Of a stretch of DNA of 64,000 nt, positions 30,561 to 39,325 are shown piece by piece. The notes under the pieces were generated by a model. It ran no database searches and was not told the origin of the DNA. It worked only from the letters and a program-made list of their open reading frames with translations. This DNA is from Lysinibacillus sp. SGAir0095 (GTDB taxonomy: Bacteria; Bacillota; Bacilli; Bacillales_A; Planococcaceae), in NCBI RefSeq assembly GCF_005491425.1, contig NZ_CP028083.1, positions 830,001 to 894,000 on the forward strand, read 5' to 3'. Both the position numbers and the translations under genes were made by a program. Position 1 is the stretch's first letter. Every line of letters begins with the position of its first letter.

Positions 30561-33401
30561 TTATCTCATTGCTTGGGTATCTAACATTAATAAATCCATT
30601 AACTCATCTTCTTGAAGATCTGTTAACCAATTGCTTGACTGGATCAATTCTTCTGACAGTGCTGATTTAATTTCAATCATTTTATCGATTTTCTCTTCAA
30701 TTGTTCCGATAGTGATGAACTTATGAACCTGTACAAATTGCGTTTGACCAATTCTATAGGCACGGTCAGTTGCTTGATTTTCCACTGCGGGATTCCACCA
30801 ACGATCTGCATGCAATACATGATTTGCAGCAGTAAGGTTTAAGCCTGTCCCTCCAGCTTTCAATGACAGAAGGAAAATAGGAAACTCCCCAGCCTGGAAG
30901 CTATCGACTAGATTGTCTCGTTGCTGCTTTGGCATGCTCCCGGTTAAGAACGGGATATCAATATTGTATAGCTCTGAAAAACAATGCTGCAATAACTGAC
31001 CCATTCCAATATATTGGGTGAAGATTAGGCATTGCTCGCCGTTGTCCACAATATCAGCCGCAAGCTCAACAATTCGTTTGAGCTTAATGGAACGATTTAG
31101 CAAAGTTTTCGCATCATCTAAAGGTTCCTTTAAATATAAAGCTGGATGATTACATAACTGCTTTAGCTTACTCAACATTTGTAAAATACGACCTTTTTTC
31201 TCAAAAGCCGTCATGACTTCAAGCTGCGCAACCGTATCTTCAATATATCCTTCATAAAGAGCGGCTTGTTCACTAGTTAATGCGCAAAATTCTTTTGTCT
31301 CTTGCTTTTCCGGGAGATTCAGCATTAAATCTGGGTCATTTTTTGTACGACGCATTAAGAATGGACGTATTTTAGTACGTAAAATTTCTTTATGACGCTC
31401 TGATTCCTCACGTTCAATTGGAATGATAAATTGCTCCTGGAACTTCCCAAAGCTACCTAAATATCCCTTATGGATGAAATCAAAAATTGCCCAAAGCTCT
31501 GAAAGTCGATTCTCAATTGGTGTCCCTGTTAAAGCGATATGGTGTTTTCCATTTAATCGACGAATGGCACGAGATTGTAAGGTCTGCATATTTTTTATAT
31601 TTTGTGCTTCATCTAACGCGACAGTACCCCAATCAATAATTTGCAAGAACTCAATATCTTGAGAAATTGTACCGTAAGAAGATAGTACTACATTTGGTTT
31701 TTCCCTTTGAATGATACTGTTAAAGGTGTCATCCTTTATACGGTTTGAACCGTAATGTGTCATTACTTTTAGAGAGGGGGCAAAGCGATCGAGCTCTTTT
31801 TGCCAGTTTCCTAAAACAGAAGTCGGACAAATAATCAGTGTTGGCCCAGTTTCGTTTAAATGTTCATTCGTATACAAGAGATAGCTAATTAATTGAACTG
31901 TTTTTCCAAGACCCATATCATCTGCTAGAACTGCACCAAATTTTTGTTCACGCATAAATGTTAGCCACTCAAAACCTTCCTGCTGATAAGGTCGCAATTC
32001 AGCCTGTAACCCTATTGGCTTCGGAATAGGTGGCAACCCTTTTTTGGTTGTCAATTGTTCGATATAGTCCTGTAATGAACGCTGCATCTCGAAGGCAAAG
32101 AGTGGATCATCAGATTCAGAATCCTCTTCTTCCAGTGGGGCAGCTAATTCATTTGGCAATTCACGGAATAGAAGCTCGCGAACTGTCCAGTTTTCTTCTT
32201 CTGCCTTATCCATGAGCTCACGAATTTCATTCATCCAGTTCACATCCATACGGAACCATTCATCACCGATTCGTACAAATTCTCGGTTCTCATCGACAAT
32301 TTTTCGGAATTCCTCAGCATTAATTTCTTCGCCATTAACAGAAAGCTGCCATTTGAATGCCAAGATATCATCTAACCCTGCAACCGATTTTTGTGACTGA
32401 TTACTTGCGCTAACCCGAACACGCATTTTGGTTTGCTTTAATTCTCGCAGCCATGCAGGTAGAACAACTTCAAATCCCAGTGCACTCAGCTTGGCAAAGT
32501 CATTTCTTAGTAATTTACGTACATCCCCGTCTTCTATAGTCGTATGTATAAACTTGTCAGGGGCAACATGATAAGCACGTAAATCCATCAGCTCAAGGAT
32601 TTGTTCTTGGTGGTTAACGATTTCGTCTGCATATTCCAGCCATTTTTCAGGTAATGCCTTCTCGACAGGTAAGTGCTTTTTCCGAATCGCCGGTGTCCAA
32701 AGTTTGGTTGTTTTCGCCGAGCTAAGGACAGTTTCTAATAGCCACTCGGAAGCGCCTTCTTCAGGTTCACTTAAACGTATAGCTACTTTCAGGTTTCCAA
32801 TATTGCGATCTTTATTTAATGGCCAACCTCCATTTTGAAAGAAGGGCAGTAAAGTTGGCAAATCGCTAGAATGTAAACCAGCAAAAGCTAATTTTTGATA
32901 AGCTGCCGTTTTGAGTAGGGATTCAAATTCTTCTAGAAGGATAGTGTTTTTATCACCCGTGATTCCCTTGACATACTCATCCTCTATAAAGCTCCCTGGT
33001 AGCTGAAAAGAAAAGGAGAAATCGCCATCTTCATTTTCATCTGTGATTACATAATCCCATAAAGCACTACTATTCCATAGGAGCTGAATAGCCTTCATGG
33101 CAGCAAGCAGCCTATCTGATCGGTCATCTGCCCCTGTTAATTGAATAAACGGATGTTTATATAAAGGGGACAATAGATCAACTAGCTCAGCTGTCGTTAA
33201 ACGGAGATCCGTGTCACTAACATTTGCATTTAAGCCAAAGAAATTGGGTTCATAGCGGAAAAATAACTGCCTTGTCCAGAGTGTGGGGGACAACGGTGTG
33301 TTATCTTCCGAGTATGCTGTTACAGAAAAGAAAGCTGGTTGCAGTTCTTCTATCGATAGACGTATGTTTTTCGTAAACGGTGTTTGTTGGATTTCTATCA
33401 T
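30561..33401 (-). CDS. ywqA: SNF2-family helicase (YwqA type)
   Basis: Swi2/Snf2 ATPase of 946 residues. An N-terminal region specific to bacterial SNF2 proteins (about 1-460) precedes the motor: Walker A LADDMGLGKTVQL (about 490-502), Walker B DEAQ (about 595), motif III LTGTPIENRLSELW, and C-terminal lobe motifs LLSLKAGGTGLNLTAANHVL and NQATDRAYRIGQ (about 880). These enzymes translocate on double-stranded DNA; the substrate here is unknown. The start overlaps the upstream SWIM-protein gene by four bases (ATGA), so the two are made together, as ywqA-ywqB are in B. subtilis. Confidence 0.93.
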   Translation of the reverse strand: MIEIQQTPFTKNIRLSIEELQPAFFSVTAYSEDNTPLSPTLWTRQLFFRYEPNFFGLNANVSDTDLRLTTAELVDLLSPLYKHPFIQLTGADDRSDRLLAAMKAIQLLWNSSALWDYVITDENEDGDFSFSFQLPGSFIEDEYVKGITGDKNTILLEEFESLLKTAAYQKLAFAGLHSSDLPTLLPFFQNGGWPLNKDRNIGNLKVAIRLSEPEEGASEWLLETVLSSAKTTKLWTPAIRKKHLPVEKALPEKWLEYADEIVNHQEQILELMDLRAYHVAPDKFIHTTIEDGDVRKLLRNDFAKLSALGFEVVLPAWLRELKQTKMRVRVSASNQSQKSVAGLDDILAFKWQLSVNGEEINAEEFRKIVDENREFVRIGDEWFRMDVNWMNEIRELMDKAEEENWTVRELLFRELPNELAAPLEEEDSESDDPLFAFEMQRSLQDYIEQLTTKKGLPPIPKPIGLQAELRPYQQEGFEWLTFMREQKFGAVLADDMGLGKTVQLISYLLYTNEHLNETGPTLIICPTSVLGNWQKELDRFAPSLKVMTHYGSNRIKDDTFNSIIQREKPNVVLSSYGTISQDIEFLQIIDWGTVALDEAQNIKNMQTLQSRAIRRLNGKHHIALTGTPIENRLSELWAIFDFIHKGYLGSFGKFQEQFIIPIEREESERHKEILRTKIRPFLMRRTKNDPDLMLNLPEKQETKEFCALTSEQAALYEGYIEDTVAQLEVMTAFEKKGRILQMLSKLKQLCNHPALYLKEPLDDAKTLLNRSIKLKRIVELAADIVDNGEQCLIFTQYIGMGQLLQHCFSELYNIDIPFLTGSMPKQQRDNLVDSFQAGEFPIFLLSLKAGGTGLNLTAANHVLHADRWWNPAVENQATDRAYRIGQTQFVQVHKFITIGTIEEKIDKMIEIKSALSEELIQSSNWLTDLQEDELMDLLMLDTQAMR

Positions 33402-34984
33402 ACCAGTAAGTTTCCTTTCTCTAATTCTTCTTGTAGGGCACGTAACCGTTTATATTGTTCACGTACAGTCTGGATATAATCATCCCAAAAGTTAGTTTTC
33501 CCGGATTTTTTTGCGGCAGACTTCATCATTTTCCAGATGCGAACAGCTTGTTTATAGTTCATTCTCGATTTTTGGTTCACTTCTTCAAGGGCATAGTAAT
33601 GGTATAGAGGTAATGTCATTTCAGGTGCTTCATCAATCACGTCCTTCAATCCACATGTCTCTAAATAGGAAATCGAAGAGGGATAGAGTTGATGGAGGGC
33701 AACCCATTCTCCAAAACGTTTTTCCTTCAGTAAATATTGCGAATATGGTTGAACGCCGTAAGTTCCAAATGCAGAATAAAGCATCAGTTCCTCTTGCTCG
33801 GAAAGCTGAATATTATCATATAAAAGATGTATTCTTCTAACATACATTTGTCTTTGGGAAGGCTTCAGATAGCCACTAATGTACTCATTTAAAAGTGGTA
33901 GCATTGCTTTTAATATCGAATTGGTTGCCATTTCATCATTACGTGAATGGGCGAATTTCGCTAGCCCAAAGTAGACATTCATTTGATCAGGTGTGATGCT
34001 TTTTAAATTTTGTTTTAATGAATCATAATCTTTAAGCAATATATGAAAAACATTAAAGACTGTTGAAAGGGGCACATCTTCACTGATTTTTGAAGTCTGA
34101 TATCCATGCAAGATTTCCAATTCCTCTTCGGCACGTCTTTTTTCGATAAAAACAGTATCCCAGAATAATAAATAGATGTTTAATCTTCTGCCGATATAGT
34201 AGTGTCTTTCCAGTAAAAATTCTCTAACCAGAATTTGAAGTGTATCAAAAAATGGATCCGTCGCAAAAAGTCGAGATTTCCCAGAGAGTTCATGTATGGT
34301 ATTTTGAATGATTTCAAATCGACGATCGAAAAAGTATTCAAAGTAATCAGTGCCGAAACTCGATTCAGCACGCTTCAAATCCACTTGTTTCCATAGCCTA
34401 TTTAAAATGGCGATTTCCATAAATAAATTGTAAATAGGCTGCCATTCCCGTTCGAAAGGGAGATGTTTTCTTAGTTTTGAATGTGCGGTATCGACAATGC
34501 CGGCTATAAATTGCTGCTCAACTATCCGTCCTTCTGGTACAAGGTGTGTCAGCACTTCTTCCACCATCGCAAGCCAATTTTCAGGAGTTCGATTCGATGC
34601 GAGCATATGCAAATTCAGGCTTTTTTTCGTGCGCCATTTGGCAGCCCAGTCCTGAACAGAGCCAATATATTGAAATAAAGCCAGGATGACACTAACTTTA
34701 TGGCGACACCATTGCGCTTGAGGACAATCGCAGTTAATTTCATTATTTCGGAAATGAACGGTTACATGTGTTAGTCGAACATCCTGTACAGTTGCATAAA
34801 GTGTTGTCGTTGCAGGAACATAACGATCGAGGTTTACGGATTTATTACGAACGGCAAAAAGTGCGCGGCGTACAAGTTCCTCGTCTTCAGTAACAGATGG
34901 ATGCAAAGATTGCTCGATATTTTCTAGTTGATTTCGAATGAATGTAGCTTGTTCCCATGCAAGTGTTGAAATCGATATCCCCAT
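33398..34984 (-). CDS. ywqB: SWIM zinc-finger protein (YwqB type)
   Basis: A 528-residue protein whose N-terminal part holds a SWIM motif, C-x-C-x5-C-x-H in NCDCPQAQWCRHK (about residues 84-96), a zinc site found in DNA or protein-binding partners of Swi2/Snf2 ATPases. The rest is helical with no domain I recognise. It is translationally coupled to the SNF2 gene downstream (4-base overlap), so the two products probably act as a complex. The SD on the minus strand is AAGGAGCG before the ATG at 34984. Confidence 0.88.
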   Translation of the reverse strand: MGISISTLAWEQATFIRNQLENIEQSLHPSVTEDEELVRRALFAVRNKSVNLDRYVPATTTLYATVQDVRLTHVTVHFRNNEINCDCPQAQWCRHKVSVILALFQYIGSVQDWAAKWRTKKSLNLHMLASNRTPENWLAMVEEVLTHLVPEGRIVEQQFIAGIVDTAHSKLRKHLPFEREWQPIYNLFMEIAILNRLWKQVDLKRAESSFGTDYFEYFFDRRFEIIQNTIHELSGKSRLFATDPFFDTLQILVREFLLERHYYIGRRLNIYLLFWDTVFIEKRRAEEELEILHGYQTSKISEDVPLSTVFNVFHILLKDYDSLKQNLKSITPDQMNVYFGLAKFAHSRNDEMATNSILKAMLPLLNEYISGYLKPSQRQMYVRRIHLLYDNIQLSEQEELMLYSAFGTYGVQPYSQYLLKEKRFGEWVALHQLYPSSISYLETCGLKDVIDEAPEMTLPLYHYYALEEVNQKSRMNYKQAVRIWKMMKSAAKKSGKTNFWDDYIQTVREQYKRLRALQEELEKGNLLV

Positions 34985-35077
34985 AGTATTACGCTCCTTA
35001 AAAACACATTAGATTCGTGCTTTTCTTTTGACTTAAAAGTAATTTTTGATTTCTTTCTAAAAAAAGACTGTCCTTCC

Positions 35078-35106
35078 ATTATAACTTGAAAATGCAGGAT
35101 TGATAA
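35078..35106 (-). promoter_or_regulatory. Sigma-A promoter of the SWIM-SNF2 operon
   Basis: On the minus strand: TTATCA (35106-35101), 17-base spacer, TATAAT (35083-35078), about 90 bases before the start codon. Confidence 0.65.
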
Positions 35107-35419
35107 GCAAAACGGAAAGTAAAGGTAAATAGTCTTTCATCAATCGGTTTGAATTGAAGATTTGAGGGGTATTTAAATTTAACATAAGTTTGAATTAAAA
35201 GTAGTTGTTTAACACGTTTCCATTGATTTTACAAATATCGATAAAATTAGTAAGATTCTGCTAGTTTGAAAAGCGAAAAGTATGGAGAATATAGCATTAA
35301 CGAGATACAAAATTCGTATGATGGAGTAGACGCATTGTTAAGTAATTACAGTTGTTGCGTGATATGAAATACATATGAATTTTGACTTAGGATCCACACG
35401 AGTACTGAAATCGCTTTCT

Positions 35420-35448
35420 TTTACTAAAAAGTGGAAATGTGTTATAAT
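35420..35448 (+). promoter_or_regulatory. Sigma-A promoter of the IDEAL-domain gene
   Basis: TTTACT (35420-35425), 17-base spacer, TATAAT (35443-35448), 38 bases before the ATG. Confidence 0.7.
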
Positions 35449-35486
35449 TAGAAAAATCAGAAAGCTTCCAATAAGGAGGGGATAGT

Positions 35487-35960
35487 ATGATTCAAGTGCA
35501 GTTTATGAAGCCTTTTTATACAAAAGTAAATGGAAAGACACTACGCTTAGTTTTTGCTTATCAATATTTTTCGATTGTTAAGGATGATGAGTTGTATCAT
35601 TTTGTTCCAGTTGAGGGGAAGGAAATGATTATCGACCTAGAAACAAAGCAAATTGAAAATCTTTCGGAGATTTTTGTGTTCCAACGTGGCAATCGTTTTA
35701 TTCGATTACCATTATATCAACTGCTTTTAATTTCAAACGTGCATGAACATTTAACTCCTATCCTAAATAATGCAACGACAGCTGAAGAATCGGTCAATCT
35801 TGTACCAAAAGAAAAAATCGAATCCGAAATGCAAAAAATGATTCGTGAACTAGAAGAACACAACCTAGAACGCCTAATCGACCAAGCCTTAGAAAACCGC
35901 GACGAAAAACGCTTCTACGAACTAGCTTCCGAAAAATCCAAATTGCACGAAGCAAAATAA
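35487..35960 (+). CDS. IDEAL-domain protein
   Basis: A 157-residue cytoplasmic protein. The first 90 residues form a beta-rich domain I do not recognise (FMKPFYTKVNGKTLRLVFAYQYFSIV). The C-terminus, ERLIDQALENRDEKRFYEL (about residues 128-147), fits the short IDEAL domain found in several Bacillales proteins such as YpiB, usually taken as an interaction module. SD AAGGAGGGG precedes the ATG. A promoter and a terminator make it monocistronic. Function unknown. Confidence 0.75.
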   Translation: MIQVQFMKPFYTKVNGKTLRLVFAYQYFSIVKDDELYHFVPVEGKEMIIDLETKQIENLSEIFVFQRGNRFIRLPLYQLLLISNVHEHLTPILNNATTAEESVNLVPKEKIESEMQKMIRELEEHNLERLIDQALENRDEKRFYELASEKSKLHEAK

Positions 35961-36413
35961 TCGTGAGGGTATTCTTGAGTAAAATAGCAGGCATGCGGCA
36001 CCTTGATTTAGATAATAAATCTGAGGTGCTTTTTTGTTGAGATCGAAGTGGTAAAACACTTCTAACGGAACTTTTAAACATCCAAAACGTTTTAGAACTT
36101 AGTACTGTTAAAAATATGATGAATGATAAATGAACTAAAGATTACATATTGCCCTATGTAATACAAATTTAATTTCACAAAATGGAATGGAAAGTTGTAT
36201 ACTATAATGCGGGATTACATAGTGTTTGCGTACTGAGTTTTGCGCAAAAACATCAAAATAGTAAAAGGATTTTCGAAACAAGCCATTTATGTAGCTTTAG
36301 AATGAGCATAAATCCAACTTTCGTGGGCATTTTAAAAGAAAGAAAATGACCGAAATAGACGAAAGTACAATATATACACTCGTTCTCGAAATTGAAAGGA
36401 AGTAACGAATCTT
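35961..36413 (+). promoter_or_regulatory. Gap with terminator and promoter before the UDP-ManNAc dehydrogenase gene
   Basis: 453 bases. A terminator sits at 35998-36036 (below). TTCACA (36174-36179), an 18-base spacer and TATACT (36198-36203) form a plausible sigma-A promoter, leaving about 200 nt of leader. No gene or riboswitch was recognised in the leader. Confidence 0.5.
35998..36036 (+). terminator. Terminator after the IDEAL-domain gene
   Basis: GCACCTTGATTTA pairs with TAAATCTGAGGTGC (one bulge), followed by a T run. Confidence 0.88.
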
Positions 36414-37685
36414 ATGACAAAATCAATATGTGTTGTTGGGTTAGGATATATTGGTTTACCAACAGCAGTTATGTTTGCAAACCACGGCGTAAAAGTGCAC
36501 GGAGTCGACGTGAATCCGGCTGCTGTGAAAAGCATTCAAGAAAAAACATTACACATTGAAGAAAACGGACTACAAGAGCGCCTAAACAAGGCTGTAGATG
36601 AAGGCTTTTTAACGGCTTCTACTACTCCACAAGAAGCGGACGTATTTATCGTAGCTGTTCCTTCGCCAATTAATGCAGATAAAACAGCAAACCTTGAATA
36701 TGTTAGACAAGCAACAGCTTCGATCGTACCTTTCGTGAAAAAAGGCGACTTAGTCATTTTAGAATCAACAGTACCGCCAAAAACTGTGGAACGTATTATG
36801 ATTCCTGAGTTAATTAAAACAGGTCTTGAAATTGGGACAGACATTTACGTGTCTCACTCGCCTGAACGTGTAATTCCTGGCCGTATCTTTGAAGAACTAG
36901 TAAATAACGATCGTATCGTAGGTGGAATCAACAAAAAATCTTCAGAACTAACAAAAGAGCTTTACGAAACTTTCGTTAAAGGTCAAATCCACTTAACAGA
37001 TGCAACTACGGCAGAGCTTGTAAAAGTAATGGAAAACACATACCGAGACGTGAACATTGCCTTTGCCAACGAGCTTGCGAAAATGGCAGATATGTTAGAC
37101 GTGAACATTTGGGAAGCCATCAAATTTGCGAACTACCACCCACGCGTGAACGTTCACTTCCCAGGCCCAGGTGTTGGGGGCCACTGTATCGCAGTAGATC
37201 CATGGTTCTTAGTGGAACTTGGTGGGGAAAGTGCACAAATCATTAATATGTCTCGTAACACAAATGACAGTATGCCAGCATTCACTGCACAAAAAACACA
37301 AGCAATTTTAAATAGAAACAAAGTAGCTGGTGGAAAAGTAGCAGTACTTGGTTTAGCTTTCAAAGGAAATGTTGATGATATGCGTGAAAGTCCATCGACT
37401 GAAGTAATAGAAGAGCTTCAGCACCTTGGATTAGAAGTCGTTTCATATGATCCACATATCAAGGAAAACAAACACGAAACACAAACGCAAAGTCTGGAAG
37501 AAGCTACAAAAGATGCAGATATCATTCTATTCTTAACAGATCATAATGAGTTCAAAGCTTATAACCCATTACAAATCTCTGCGAAGCACAAAATCGTATT
37601 CGATACGAAGAACTGCTTAAATCGTGATGCGTGGCAGGAAGCCGGCTTCCAATACCACCTATTAGGCGATGCAAAAAATAAATAA
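36414..37685 (+). CDS. wecC: UDP-N-acetyl-D-mannosamine dehydrogenase (WecC-like)
   Basis: Two-step NAD-dependent oxidation of UDP-ManNAc to UDP-ManNAcA. The 423-residue UDP-sugar dehydrogenase has an N-terminal Rossmann motif VVGLGYIGLPTAVMFA, the catalytic Cys258 in PGPGVGGHCIAVDPWF (the variant typical of WecC/WbpA rather than UDP-glucose dehydrogenases) and a C-terminal domain with KVAVLGLAFKGNVDDMRESPS. The substrate is inferred from that motif and from mnaA and tagA in the same window. SD AAAGGAAG precedes the ATG; a terminator follows. Confidence 0.87.
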   Translation: MTKSICVVGLGYIGLPTAVMFANHGVKVHGVDVNPAAVKSIQEKTLHIEENGLQERLNKAVDEGFLTASTTPQEADVFIVAVPSPINADKTANLEYVRQATASIVPFVKKGDLVILESTVPPKTVERIMIPELIKTGLEIGTDIYVSHSPERVIPGRIFEELVNNDRIVGGINKKSSELTKELYETFVKGQIHLTDATTAELVKVMENTYRDVNIAFANELAKMADMLDVNIWEAIKFANYHPRVNVHFPGPGVGGHCIAVDPWFLVELGGESAQIINMSRNTNDSMPAFTAQKTQAILNRNKVAGGKVAVLGLAFKGNVDDMRESPSTEVIEELQHLGLEVVSYDPHIKENKHETQTQSLEEATKDADIILFLTDHNEFKAYNPLQISAKHKIVFDTKNCLNRDAWQEAGFQYHLLGDAKNK

Positions 37686-37718
37686 GCCAAAAGCACATGA
37701 AAAATAAATAACAACATT

Positions 37719-37755
37719 AAGGCAGTGTGCACTTAACAGCACGCTGCCTTTTTTA
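37719..37755 (+). terminator. Terminator between wecC-like and tagA genes
   Basis: AAGGCAGTGTGC pairs with GCACGCTGCCTT (one mismatch) around an 8-nt loop, then T residues. Confidence 0.88.
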
Positions 37756-37792
37756 ATAAGATGTTTCTAATAAAAAGGACGGATGGATATTC

Positions 37793-38509
37793 ATGAAAGA
37801 AACAGTACTTGGAATTCAAGTAAATACTGAAAACTATGATGAACTGCTTAAGGAAATCTTTAGTCGCATTGAAAGAAAAGAAAAATCATTAATCGTAGCG
37901 ATCAATCCAGAAAAAATCATGAAGGCAAAAGAAGATGCTTCCTTAAAAAAGTTATTAAACGAAGCAGAAATACAAATTCCTGATGGCGTTGGTGTCATCA
38001 TAGCTTCAAAAATCCAAAAGGGGCAGATCACGGAACGTGTTACTGGTGTTGAAATGATGATGCGTCTTTGTGAAGAAGCCGCTAAGCAACAAAAGCCAAT
38101 CTTTTTATATGGCGGAAAACCTGGAGTTGCAGATACAGCTGCAGCAAAGCTAAAAGAACTTTATCCAGGAATTATCGTAGCAGGTACACAGGATGGCTAT
38201 GAAAAGGATAATGAAGTGGTGAAAGCGAAAATCAATGAAGCCAAACCAGATATCCTATTTGTTGCGATGGGTAGCCCTAAGCAAGAAAATTGGATTAATG
38301 CCAATCGTGATCAGCTGCACCCAACGATTTATCAAGGGGTAGGAGGTTCTTTTGACGTTTTAGCTGGAACAGTAAAACGTGCACCAGAGGCTTTTCAAAA
38401 GCTAGGGCTAGAATGGTTTTATAGATTAATGAAGGAGCCAAAACGCTTTAAGCGACAATTGGCATTGCCATTGTTCTTAGTTGAAGTTGCACGGAGCTCA
38501 AAGAAATAA
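37793..38509 (+). CDS. tagA: TagA/WecG-family N-acetylmannosaminyltransferase
   Basis: Transfers ManNAc (or a ManNAc uronate) from UDP to GlcNAc-PP-undecaprenol, the linkage step of wall teichoic acid or secondary wall polymer synthesis. The 238-residue GT26 protein shows the family blocks VAINPEKIMKAK, IPDGVGVIIASK, FLYGGKPGVADTAAAKL and GGSFDVLAGTVKRAPEAFQKLGLEWFYRL. The C-terminal amphipathic, basic region should tether it to the membrane. It is preceded by SD AAAAGGACGGA. Confidence 0.9.
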   Translation: MKETVLGIQVNTENYDELLKEIFSRIERKEKSLIVAINPEKIMKAKEDASLKKLLNEAEIQIPDGVGVIIASKIQKGQITERVTGVEMMMRLCEEAAKQQKPIFLYGGKPGVADTAAAKLKELYPGIIVAGTQDGYEKDNEVVKAKINEAKPDILFVAMGSPKQENWINANRDQLHPTIYQGVGGSFDVLAGTVKRAPEAFQKLGLEWFYRLMKEPKRFKRQLALPLFLVEVARSSKK

Positions 38510-38624
38510 ATAGTAAATAATTCTAATCAAATTCCAGATTACACATAGATAATCTTAACAACAGTAGCAAAACTATCCAATAAATGAAATTTAAAAATAA
38601 ATATGTAACTTTTGTAATAACTGA

Positions 38625-38775
38625 TTGTTCTTTTCTAAATTTGGTGATACACTGTGTTTATAGTAAGATTTTCTCTATGATATAGCTTTAAATTTTCCCT
38701 GCAAGGAAAAACGGTTGGTAGCCCAAAAAAGAAAGCCTGCACACTATAAGTGTGCAGGCTTTCTTTTTTTTTTTA
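38625..38775 (+). ncRNA. Candidate small RNA or orphan attenuated leader
   Basis: Promoter TTGTTC (38625-38630), 17 bases, TACACT (38648-38653) preceded by TG, predicts a start near 38660. The transcript would contain a small hairpin TTTTCC/GGAAAA (about 38692-38710) and end at a terminator with a stem of at least 17 bp (38727-38766) and 10 or more T residues, giving an RNA of about 110 nt. It matches no riboswitch class I can recognise, and no gene follows for 550 bases. Confidence 0.45.
38727..38775 (+). terminator. Very strong intrinsic terminator
   Basis: Perfect stem AAGAAAGCCTGCACACT and its complement around ATA, then a run of over ten T residues. It lies 220 bases after tagA, so it may end read-through from tagA as well as the short transcript. 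Confidence 0.9.
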
Positions 38776-39218
38776 TATTTAATGAGGAATATTGAAATGC
38801 ACTTCTTAATATACTTATCGAGGGTTAAGGAAGAACTAGATGCACAATTATTTAAGCGTACTAGTCTAAAATTATTCTAATGAAAACAAGAGCATTAAAA
38901 TAAAAGATAATACAAATTCTATAACTTTTAAAAAATAATAAAAAACTATTAAAAGTATCTTCATACACCCGATAATAAGATTGTTATGACAGTAGAGGAA
39001 AATGTTATCCAACCGTAACATTGGAGAAATAGCTGTATTAACAATAAAATCTAGCAATTATATATTATTACCAAATAATGATATATTTGAATATGAAAGA
39101 TTTTGTTGGAATTATAGAAGTTTTATGTCATAATAAAAAAGATTTTAAGTTATCTAGACTATCAATTTTATGTGAATCTACATACCTCGACAATTTTCAA
39201 AAAGGTACCAAAAAAGGA

Positions 39219-39247
39219 TTGACATAACATTTGTATACTACTAAACT
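39219..39247 (+). promoter_or_regulatory. Promoter of the S-layer gene
   Basis: Consensus TTGACA (39219-39224), 17-base spacer, TAAACT (39242-39247). The start would be about 72 nt before the ATG. Confidence 0.7.
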
Positions 39248-39325
39248 TTTATGTGTAATAGTTTATCTGTACGTAAAGTTGAGATAACTAGAATTTTTAA
39301 TTGAACTAGAGGAGGAAATCTTTCT

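Larger units (their letters stand above)
34985..35486. other. Divergent promoter region
   Basis: 502 bases without a gene between the SWIM/SNF2 pair (minus) and the IDEAL-domain gene (plus). Promoters at both ends are listed separately. The centre (about 35110-35400) is AT-rich with nothing recognised. Confidence 0.5.
38510..39325 (+). other. 816-base regulatory gap upstream of the S-layer gene
   Basis: No protein gene is seen. From the left it holds a promoter-like site and strong terminator that bracket a short transcript (38625-38775), then about 440 AT-rich bases in which nothing was recognised, then the S-layer promoter (39219-39247) and a 70-nt leader ending in a strong SD (AGAGGAGG). 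Confidence 0.5.

Noticed and set aside
33283-34678. Several plus-strand frames of 60-109 codons
   Set aside because: All are shadows of the SNF2 and SWIM genes on the minus strand.
38660-38775. Possible c-di-GMP (GEMM), T-box or other known riboswitch before the S-layer gene
   Set aside because: The conserved cores of those classes are not present, and the nearest gene is 550 bases away; left as a candidate small RNA.
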